Positions 49,115 through 58,500 of a stretch of DNA of 64,000 nt are shown in pieces; positions within the stretch are counted from its first letter, which is position 1; each line of letters starts with the position of its first letter. Made by a program: the position numbers and the translations under genes. The notes below the pieces were generated by a model that saw nothing but the letters and a program-made list of their open reading frames with translations, searched no databases and was not told the DNA's origin. The DNA is from a virus. The DNA is taken from positions 1 through 64,000 of IMG/VR virus record IMGVR_UViG_3300036770_005874; one strand, written 5' to 3'.

Positions 49115-50893
49115 ATGTTCGGCGTTCCCGGCTACAAAAAGACCCCCGGCGGTAAGATCGAGGGGCCTGGTACTGGCACTTCAGATTCGATCCATAAAGC
49201 TGTTCAGGCCGGCACTTACATCATGCCTGCGGACTCGACCAGAGAGATTGGTGAGCGGAATTTGGCTGGGCTCGGGGTTCCTGGATACCAGGGTAAAGAA
49301 GTGTCGGTAAATTTGAGCAAAGGTGAGTTCGAGCTCACTCCTGGGCAAGTGCATGCCGTTGGTGTGCAGGCTCTGGACGCCATGAAGCAGGCGACGCACA
49401 AACCCACCGGCCGAGGTGTTCCGCGCAAGGAGCTTTTCTTCGCCGACGGTGGCCTGGTTGAAGACCCGCAGAAAAAGCGACTCACCGGTCCAGGTCTACA
49501 GGCCATGGGAACTCAGGCGGTCCAGGCCGCACGGCAGGCCGCGGTGTCGCCTGTGACCCAGCAGAAGGCTGGTCGGGGTGTTCCCGGGTGGCAGACGTTG
49601 AGGGATGGCCTTGCCGGTGGCGCAAAGGCGCTGGTTGGCGCAGCTGCAGTGCCGCATGCAGCTGTGGCTGATGCCGTGCGCAATACCGCGACCCTCGCAA
49701 CCGGTGGCGACCCCGACACCCTTGAGGGTGGCCGTGCGAAGTACCGTGATATGGCGGTCGGTACCACCCAGGAAGGGCTGGATCAGGCTGGCACGGCCGC
49801 GCAGACTTTCCGTGAGGCAGGCCGGGAGGCACTCGGTGCCCAGCCCCTGGCCTCGGCCCAGCAATCCTCAGTCGCTCCACCAGCAGCACCCGCTGCGCCG
49901 GTAGCTGGAGCTGCAGCAGCGCCTGCTGAAGCATCAGCACCTGCTGGTCGTGGTGCGCCAGGCTGGCAAGGGACTGGCATTGGGGCTGACCGCCAGGGCG
50001 GCGAGATTGCCATGCGGCAGGGCGCAAGCGGCGTGCCGGAGTTCACCAACGAGGCGGCGACGCCGGGCGCGGTATCCGCTGGCCGCGGTGTTCCCGCTCC
50101 AAGTTCTCAGCCTTCTGCAAGCTCTCAGCCGCGCCTCGGCGTGCCTGGGTATGGTTCTGCCGCGAACGTAGGCAACGGTGTGGGCACCTTCAGCCAGGCC
50201 GAGGCGGGCAGCTCACAGCTGGCCCTGGATCGCTTCGAGCGCGCCAACCAGGAACGTGGGCGCATGGTTGAGCAAGCCCAGGCCGGCGAACTCGGTAACA
50301 ACGGTGGCCGGCTGACTGTGGTGCGAGACAGCTCCCGCACTCCGACCCTGCAGGAGCGTCGCTTGGGCCGACATGAGGCACAACTGGCCCAGACCGAGGC
50401 ACTACGATCCCGCACGTCCAACGAATCTGGGGAGTCTGCAGTCCGCACTGCCGCCGAGCACCAGCGCATGCAAACCGAGCAGCTCAACCAGCAGCGGCTG
50501 GGCCAGCAGATTGAGGAGGGCGAAGTCGCCGCGGTTGATCGCCAGCGGCTGGAGTCGCTGCGCGCGGCCATTGCCGACCCGAACACCAGCGAGCAGGAAC
50601 GCAATGCTGCGCGCCAGGCCTACAACGTGCTTGCCACCCAGGCGAAGGACCGCTACATCACGCAGGATGTCGTAATGGGGCAGGGTAACAATGGTCCGGT
50701 GATTGGTCGCCAGGTGATCGACGTCACGACTGGTCAGCCTGTAAGTGGGAAGGCGCAGGCTGAGTCAGACCAATTCGCAGGTGGGCCTCCTGCTGCTGCC
50801 GTTGCGGCCCTACTTGAGAATCCCAATCGCGCTGCAGAGTTCGATAAGAAGTTCGGGCAGGGGGCAAGCGCAAGGTATCTCGGCGCTGGTTAG
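49115..50893 (+). CDS. Internal virion/injection protein with GVPGY/W motifs
   Basis: A 592-residue Ala/Gln/Gly-rich, helical protein. A short motif recurs along it: FGVPGYKK, LGVPGYQG, GRGVPRKE, GRGVPGWQ, GRGAPGWQ, GRGVPAPS and LGVPGYGS. The second half (about 355-500) is a long coiled region (ERANQERGRMVEQAQAGELG). Such low-complexity helical proteins are usually ejected with DNA by podoviruses. It precedes the giant virion protein, so both may form the ejection complex. Function inferred. Confidence 0.65.
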   Translation: MFGVPGYKKTPGGKIEGPGTGTSDSIHKAVQAGTYIMPADSTREIGERNLAGLGVPGYQGKEVSVNLSKGEFELTPGQVHAVGVQALDAMKQATHKPTGRGVPRKELFFADGGLVEDPQKKRLTGPGLQAMGTQAVQAARQAAVSPVTQQKAGRGVPGWQTLRDGLAGGAKALVGAAAVPHAAVADAVRNTATLATGGDPDTLEGGRAKYRDMAVGTTQEGLDQAGTAAQTFREAGREALGAQPLASAQQSSVAPPAAPAAPVAGAAAAPAEASAPAGRGAPGWQGTGIGADRQGGEIAMRQGASGVPEFTNEAATPGAVSAGRGVPAPSSQPSASSQPRLGVPGYGSAANVGNGVGTFSQAEAGSSQLALDRFERANQERGRMVEQAQAGELGNNGGRLTVVRDSSRTPTLQERRLGRHEAQLAQTEALRSRTSNESGESAVRTAAEHQRMQTEQLNQQRLGQQIEEGEVAAVDRQRLESLRAAIADPNTSEQERNAARQAYNVLATQAKDRYITQDVVMGQGNNGPVIGRQVIDVTTGQPVSGKAQAESDQFAGGPPAAAVAALLENPNRAAEFDKKFGQGASARYLGAG

Positions 50894-51219
50894 CGGCTGT
50901 CGAACTGGTCGAAGAAGTTCTCATTGTACAAGCGATCACAGGCCAGACGGATCTGGTATGCGGCGGTGCGGCTCCGGGTATCACCAGACTGATCTAGAGC
51001 ACAGTCGGCACCAGAGTCGTATCCAAGCATGCCGCGGCCGTCCCCCTGCGTCACAGCTTCCAGACCACCAGGGTGATCGGCTCGGCATACCTGGATTGCA
51101 GCTGCCGCTGCTTGGTCATTCTCCAGCCCCGGCAGCTTGTCCAGCAGGCAGGTGGCGTAGTTGGAAGCGCTCGCCAAGCCCGGCAAGCTCAATAGAGTAA
51201 GCATAAGAAATTTTGTCAT
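50890..51219 (-). CDS. Small exported protein ending in FFDQFD motif
   Basis: A 109-residue protein from the ATG at 51219 (AAGGA upstream) with a signal peptide cleaved after ASA. The mature part has five cysteines (YATCLL, VCRAD, DCALD, LACDRL). Its last residues, NENFFDQFDSR, resemble the NYFDQFDE repeats at the start of the giant protein. Transcribed against the late genes, so probably lysogenic. Function unknown. Confidence 0.65.
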   Translation of the reverse strand: MTKFLMLTLLSLPGLASASNYATCLLDKLPGLENDQAAAAAIQVCRADHPGGLEAVTQGDGRGMLGYDSGADCALDQSGDTRSRTAAYQIRLACDRLYNENFFDQFDSR

Positions 51220-51299
51220 TGCGCCATCCTTGATTTTCATGATCTAGCGGCTATTCATTAAATGGCCATAAGCCATGATCGTAGCTGAGGGACCAGACG

Positions 51300-52358
51300 A
51301 TGCGTGCTCCTGCCTTTGCTTGTTTTTCAGTGTTCTTCAGCGGATGCACATTGTTCCCTAGTGAGCCTGACTTCCCTTGGGCATCTAAGCCTATCTGTGC
51401 AGACAATAACGTGGCGGTGGAATGCACCAGCAAACATGTCGCTGATGCCTACAAGGATGCGCGTGTTTATTGCCTGAACCTGGCAAAAAGCTACGAAGAC
51501 GGCAGCGATCTAGTCAACTCGTCCACCTTCTTTATCGGCGGAATTGGCACGCTTGCAGGGGCAGTTTTCTCCCCGCTTGCGGGGGGCAGCGCCAAGACCG
51601 CTTGGTCTGGTCTCTCTGGTTCGGCCAATGCTCTTCAAACCGGGGTAAATACGAGCTTCTCTAATGCCGTCAATGCGCGGCGGCGAGCGGAGATTGCCAA
51701 CGCGGGAACTGCTGGCAAGGACGCAGTGGTGCAGGGAACAGACCCAACTAAGAGGGTGCTGGCGGCAATCGATTTAGCGTATGACTGCAAGATGGCAATT
51801 GGCAGGGCGGATGTAGCTGCGGCAGAAGCCTTGAATAAAATCCAATCCGGGGCGCCGATTAAGTCAGAGAGTCCGTCTGCAACAGTTGACCCTGTCGGGA
51901 CTAAGGTTGATGCCGAGAAAAGCGCCGAAGAAGCTGCAAAGCCGGCTGCTGATGCTGCTACGAAGGTGGCTATCGATCCGAGTGCCACTGTCAAGGATAA
52001 AGCAACAATTGAAAAGCTCCGTGGCCAAATTGCGGAAGCTGCCGCTGTAGCGGCTGCACCAGTTGCTGCGGCAGCCGCTACAGACGTGGCCAGAAAGGCA
52101 TCGGTAGTTGGGGGCGAGACTCCAAGCCTAAACCAGACTCAGGCAGCTGCAACGGTTGCGGCGCAAATGGCGGCAGAGCCTGTGGCGAGGGCAGCAGCAG
52201 AAGAAAAAGCAGCTGAAATTCTCACCGGTAAATCTCAGGAAGTTAAGAACGCGGTGCTGGAGACTACTGTTCCTGCCGCATCCGCAGCCGCAGAGGCCGC
52301 TGCCAAGGCTGCCGCGAGTACGGCGACTGCGCCGGCGCAGCCTGTAATCACTCCGTAG
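51300..52358 (+). CDS. Ala-rich lipoprotein, cargo
   Basis: A 352-residue predicted lipoprotein (lipobox FSGC near residue 16). Residues 75-130 include a Gly-rich hydrophobic segment (FIGGIGTLAGAVFSPLAGGS); residues 200-345 are Ala-rich helical low-complexity (AAAVAAAPVAAAAATDVARK). It could be an envelope protein modifying the lysogen's surface. AT-richer at its start than the surrounding virion genes. No family recognised. Confidence 0.6.
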   Translation: MRAPAFACFSVFFSGCTLFPSEPDFPWASKPICADNNVAVECTSKHVADAYKDARVYCLNLAKSYEDGSDLVNSSTFFIGGIGTLAGAVFSPLAGGSAKTAWSGLSGSANALQTGVNTSFSNAVNARRRAEIANAGTAGKDAVVQGTDPTKRVLAAIDLAYDCKMAIGRADVAAAEALNKIQSGAPIKSESPSATVDPVGTKVDAEKSAEEAAKPAADAATKVAIDPSATVKDKATIEKLRGQIAEAAAVAAAPVAAAAATDVARKASVVGGETPSLNQTQAAATVAAQMAAEPVARAAAEEKAAEILTGKSQEVKNAVLETTVPAASAAAEAAAKAAASTATAPAQPVITP

Positions 52359-52500
52359 AAATCTAAGGTATGAGCGTGAGTGTAGTTAGGGGCCTATTGC
52401 CTTAGGCCCAGTTCTGACTCATTCAATACTCAACACAAAGGCTGAGTCGGACAGGCCAAGTTTTTCTCGGCGGCTTTTCGTCTTGATCGGTATTTGACCC

Positions 52501-52518
52501 GCCCCCCTGTAGGGTTCG
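52501..52518 (+). repeat. Dyad element (7 of 7)
   Basis: GCCCCCCTGTAGGGTTCG, preceded by TTGACCC, 70 bases before the giant gene. Confidence 0.8.
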
Positions 52519-52587
52519 TTAGTTTTTCCTGTTTCCAGTGACATAGCTCCATCGCGCGCCGTGGTGGTGCTGCTGCTGGAGAGCGGG

Positions 52588-55500
52588 ATGAGTAACTACT
52601 TCGACCAGTTCGATGAGGCTGATGGCAGCCCGAAGTCTGCCAACTACTTCGACCAGTTCGACGAGAAGCCCGCAGCGTCGAAAGGCAGCTCCGATCAGAA
52701 CACCTCCACCCTCGGTGACCTGGGCACCGACCTGAAGCGCGGTGTGCAGCAGCTTCCCGGCGTAGCTACCGGCCTTGCCGATGTGGTTGCCGGCGGTCTA
52801 ACCAATCGCCGCTTCGCCGACGACCTGGCCGACCAGGCTGGTGAGCTGACCGGTTTCCAGCCAGAGAAGTGGGCCGAGGAGGCGCGCCAGGAGTACAGCC
52901 CCGAGCGGCAGGCTGCCCAGGCCGAGGTCAACCAGGCCTGGGAGGAAGGTGATGCGCTTGATGTTACCGGCGCTTATGTTCGCAACCCCAGAGTGATTGC
53001 AGGTCTTGTAGCCGAATCCGTTCCGCAGATGCTGGCCGGCGGCGCCATAGGTCGCGGTGCGCTGGCTGCTGGCCGGGCTACTGGCGCGATTTCTGCACCG
53101 GCTACGGCCATTCAAGCCGCGCGCCAAGCTGCCACAGCCGGCGCCGCCGGCGAGGGCGCAGTGGTCGCTGGCTCGACCATGAACCAGATCGATGAAGAGG
53201 TTGAGCCTCAGCGCGCTGCAGCTGCAGCTGTCGGAGCAGGTGTCGGCACGGCGCTGCTCGGCCGCGCTGGTGCTGCAGTTGTTCAGCGACTCGGGCTCAC
53301 CGACGTGGATACTGCTATTGCCGGCGGCGTGCAGCGCACTGCAGCCGAGGCGCCAGGCCTTGGCCGTCGCCTGGCGGGTGGTGCCGCAGTCGAGGGCCTG
53401 CTCGAGGAGTTGCCGCAATCCGTTCAGGAGCAAATGTGGCGAAACTTCGCCGAGAACAAGGCACTGATGGATGGCACGGGTCGCGCTGCGGTTGAGGGTG
53501 CCCTGGCCGGCAGTGTAATGGGCGCAGGCATCAACGTGCTCCCTGCACGCAAGCCGTCCGAGCAGATGGGCATCGACCCAAACGCGGGGCCGCTGTCGGC
53601 TGCTGCCGCCACTGCGGTGGATGGCGGGCCGGCCGGTACACAGAGCCCTGTGATGGAGGCAGCCCGTCGGGCGCTGCTGGCTGGCGCGCCGCAGGAGCAG
53701 GCATCGGCGCCTTACCAGCCGGCCGATTTGCAGACCGCTGTGGCGCAGCAGCTGTTCCGCACCGAGATTGACGAGACCAACCCGGGCGCGCTGCGCTTCT
53801 ACCGCCGCGACAACGACCTGCAGAGCTGGGTCGAGGTACCGGAGCAGGAGGCGCTGGCCGCCGCCCAGGCGCGTATCCAAGAGGCTGAGCAATTCGGCGA
53901 GGATCCGCTGGGCCAGCGCTCGCCTCAGCAGCTGCTACCGGAGGTGGCGGCCGAGAGCGGCGCTGGTCAGGTCGAGGATGTGGAGGCCCTGCCGGCGTTC
54001 GAGCAAGGCGAGACCGTGGTCTGGGCGAACAAGGATTTCGACTACCCGGTTGAATTCCTCGGCTTCGAGGCGTCGCCTGGCGCCGATGGCCGCCAGTACG
54101 CGCGAGTGCGTGTGGCCGGGCGCGAAGGGCATGTGCCGGCCGCTGAGCTGCAGGCTCAGCCCGAGCAGGCGCCGCCGCTGCCAACTGTGGAGATGGACAG
54201 TGGCCCCCAGCAGACGGAGCAGGTGCAGGCCACGCCGGCCGCCGGCGATCCGGACTATGAGTACCGTGTGCAGAAGAACGGGCGCCCATTCAAGGGCCAG
54301 GGCGACGTGCGTCTGCGCAAGGCCCTCAACGATGCCATCGCCGCCGGCGAGAATCCGATGGTCGTGCAGCATGAGGGTGGCTGGGCCGTGGCTGTGCCGC
54401 GCGCACCAGCCGAGCCTGCTGCGCCGCTGGCCTTGCCGGCGCCGAACACCATGGTGGTGGACGCCCAGGGCAACACCCAGCGTGGGCCGGTCGAACCGTT
54501 CGTGGAGCCCGCTGCCAGGCTTCGGCCGCTGGGAGGTCCTGGCATGGAGCGCCAGGCGCCGCCGGCCAGCAGGGTCGACAAGGAGGCGAACGAAGCCGCT
54601 ACCTCGCCGGCCAACGAGCTGCCGGAGCCGACTGAGGCGCAGAAGGAGGCCGGCAACTACCGCAAGGGCCATGTGCGCGTGGCTGGCCTTGATATCTCGA
54701 TCGAGAACCCGCGAGGCTCGGAGCGCGCCGGGCGCCGTCCCGATGGTAGCGAGTGGCGCCACACGATGAGCGACCACTACGGCTACATCCGCCGTACAGA
54801 GGGCGCCGATGGCGAGCAGGTCGATGTTTACCTGGGCCCACAGGGAGATAGCGGCCAGGTGTTCGTCGTTGACCAGCTGAACCAGGGCGATGGCAGCTTC
54901 GACGAGCACAAGGTGATGATCGGCTTCCCGAGCCAGGAGGCGGCGGTCTCGGCCTACCGGAGCAACTTCGACGCCGACTGGAAGGTCGGGCCTGTCACCT
55001 CCATGCCCATGGATCAGTTCAAGTCCTGGCTGAAGGGGGGCGATCTGCGCAAGCCGCTTGCTGCGCCGGCGTCGGCGCAGGAGCAACGCGCGGCGTCCAA
55101 GGGGCCGCGGCGCCGGGTCGATCGTGAGCGTGACTCCCTGCTGCAGGCTGTCATCCGTCTCGGCGGCATCAAGACTGAGTGGCGCCAGGACACCACCGGC
55201 GAGAGCAAGGGGAATCGCCATCTTCCGGGCGTCGGTGCCCTCTGGAGCGACAAGACCGGGACCAGCATCGACGACATGGCCAGTCAGCTGGATCAATACG
55301 GCTATCTGCCTGCCGGCGAGATGGACAACCTGGGTGGTGTACCATGGCTGCAGCAGGCGATCCGCGACGAACTGGCCGGAATCCGCTACTACGCAGCAGA
55401 GTCCGCCGCCCAGCAGGAGCAGATGGAGCGTGAGCTGCAGCAGCGCTACGCTGATGAGGCTGAGCGGGAGCGGCAGCAGTTCGAGGCGTACCTGGCTCAG

Positions 55501-58500
55501 GTGGAAAGCGAGTATGGTGCGGCCCTGGCCAACAGGTTGCGCGAGCACCAGCAGGCTGCCGAGGCCCTGGACAATCAGTTGCTGGCCGAGGCACAGCGCT
55601 ACGAGGATGAGTATGACGAGCGAGAAGACAGTCGAGCCGAAAGCCTTGAGTACGGACCAGGAGCTGCTGGCCAAGCAGCTGTGGAAGGAGAGTCCTTACG
55701 GCAAGCTGATGACGGACAAGATAGCCAGCAGCGAGCGCCTGCGGGATCTGGCCAAGGCCAAGCTGGAGAACCAACCGGCTTCAGCCTCGAACAGCAAACC
55801 GAAGAAAGCCTGAGGGAGCAGGCCGCCCAACAGCAGGCGGCCGAGAAGGCAGATGCCGAGGCGCAACGCCAGGCCGAGCAGAAGGCGCAGGCTGACCGCG
55901 ATCGCGCCGACTTCACCCTCTCTGGGTCTGATCGTCCCGCCGATGTCGCCGAGGCGCGCGGCCAGAACGATATGTTTGCGCCACGCACCCGGGGCGACGC
56001 CAAGAAGATCGAGGATTTTGGCGAGAAGCTGCTGGGAGCGCGGAAGTTCCAGACGTTCAGCCAGCGCATGGATGAAGCCAAGGCGCTGGACGTGAAGGCT
56101 GTTCCCCTATCGAAGTCCTGGCCTGAGCCGGATTACCAGGCGCTGCTGGCCGATGGCGCTGATCCCTGGGCGGTAGGTTTTCTGCGCGCGGCTCGCGAAG
56201 AAGTCCCGAACAAACCCAGCAAGGGCTGGAAGGTCGAGCGCTGGGCAGAGCAAGTGACCAAGCTTCGCGACATGGCCACCAAGGTCGCAGCCGATCCCGA
56301 CTATGCAGTGAGGGTGAAGGCTCGCGCCGGAGATGCGACGGGGCTCGATAAGGGATTCCTCGGCCGGGTCGAGCTCTACGAGCGCTTTGGTCACGACGTG
56401 CCGCTGAAAGGCATGAAGCTTCACTCCAGCTACTTCAGCCTGTATCGCGGCGAGAAGGACGTGACGAAGTGGATCGTCGATGGCCCGAACGAGCGTAACC
56501 GGCTGAGCAACTGGCCTGTCGAGTACGCCGTAGCCGATACCAAGGAGGCCGTGATCGAGGCTTTCGCCAAGGTGCACGCCAAGCTGAAGGCGAAGGGCGA
56601 AGAGGCCGACGTCGGCCCGAAGATCCGCTTCGATATCTTCAGCGATCGCTACACCAAGTCGGTGTTCATCGGTAAGAAGAACGGCAAGCGCGTGGTGAAG
56701 ATGAAGAACTTCCCCGACGTGCAGGCCGCGCGCGACTACCTCAAGAGCAACCAGGCCGAGCTGGAAGCCCAGTACGAGCGGATGAAGCAGCTGCCGGCGG
56801 TGCGCGGCGAGGACAACGCACCGCGAGTAGGTTCCGACTACCGTAACGGGCTGGACGTGACGCCTGAGCTGTTCAGCGAGACATTCGGCTTCCGCGGGGT
56901 GCAGTTCGGCAACTACGTTGAGGGGCGTCGCCGGCAGCAGGACCTCAATGACGCCTTCGATGCCCTGATGGACATGGCGGGCGTGCTGAATATTCCGCCC
57001 AGGGCGCTCTCGCTAAATGGCGAGTTGGGACTGGCGTTCGGCGCGCGCGGGACTGGCGGGCCGGACCCGGCCATGGCGCACTACGAGCGTGACCAGGTGG
57101 TGATCAACCTGACCAAGGCGAAGGGAGCAGGCTCGCTTGGCCATGAGTGGTGGCACTCCCTGGACAACTACCTCAGCCGGGCGCGTGGGGCACCTGACGG
57201 CATGCTGAGCGAGGCCGCCTATGAGCGTGGCACCGGCGTACGGCCGGAGATCGTCGAAGCCTTTGCCAACATCAACAAGGCCATCAATCGCACCCAGCTG
57301 CGCCAGCGCTCCGAAAAGATGGACGAGCTGCGCACCAAGGACTATTGGTCTACCAAGCTGGAAATGACTGCCCGCGCCTTCGAGAGCTACCTGATCGCGA
57401 AGCTGAATGAGGGCGGTGTGCGTAGTGATTACCTGGCCAACGTCGTCAGCGAGCAGGCGTTCGAGCTGGAGGACTCCTATCCATACCCGACTGCTGCCGA
57501 GATTCCAGAGATCCGCGCCGCCTACGACGAGCTGTTCCGGGTGATCGAGACCCGCCAGGACGACAAGGGAAATGTTGCCCTGTATCGGCTTAATCCCGAC
57601 GAGCCGATGCTGCGGCTCAATCCTGGTAGTGCCAAGGGTATTCCGCCTGTCAGCGCCAAGGCGATCGCCCAGCAGGTGCAGGAGGCTACCGGTCTCCGCG
57701 CCCTAGTGGTCGACACCGAGTTCGCTCTACCCATGCCAGTGCTTGAGCAGGTGCTGCGTGACGGCGCCGTGGGTAGGGTCGCTGGCGTGTACCACAACGG
57801 CCAGGCCTACCTGGTGGCGTCGAACCTGCAGAGCGCCAAGCATGCTCAGGAGGTTCTGCTGCATGAGGTCGTAGGCCACCAGGGCGTGCGCGCCGTGCTG
57901 GGCAGCCGCACTGCCAAGGTGATGGAGCAGATCTATGTCGACATGCCGGCCGCAGATCGGCGCGAGCTGGAGGAGCGTTACGCTGGTCAGCTCGAAAACC
58001 TCAGCGAGCAGGAGCAGCGCATCACCGTCGCGGAGGAGTACGTAGCCCACCTGGCGGAAACCAATCCGCAGCACAGCCTGATCCAGCGCCTGGTGGCCAT
58101 GGTCCGAGCCGCTCTGCGGCGTTTGTTCGGCGCTACCGGCGCGCTGAGCTGGACCAACGCCGATATTGTCGCGCTTCTGGCTGACTCCCGGCGCATGGTC
58201 TCCGGTAGCGTTCAGACTTCTGTGCCGGCGCCCCAGTCGGCAGCAGCGGTCAACTACCGGCAGAAGCCGGTGGAGCCGCGGCCTGTTGCTCTGCTGCATG
58301 TGGAGGAGATGGATGTAACTGATGCCATCGATGAGCTGGCTGGGCAGGATGGCACGCAGGCCTTCGCGCGTAGCCTGTACCGCGCCAGGGGCACCGACTC
58401 GCCATTCTTTCAGCGCTGGTTCAAGGGCTCCCGTATGGCGGATCGAACCGGCCGCCCGATTGCCTTCTACCACCGCAGTTTCGGCGAGAAGGACCGTTTC

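Noticed and set aside
23095-52518. Dyad elements as simple Rho-independent terminators
   Set aside because: The stem is only five to six base pairs with a six-base loop, and only two copies have a T run, while the loop sequence is fully conserved; this fits a specific recognition site better.
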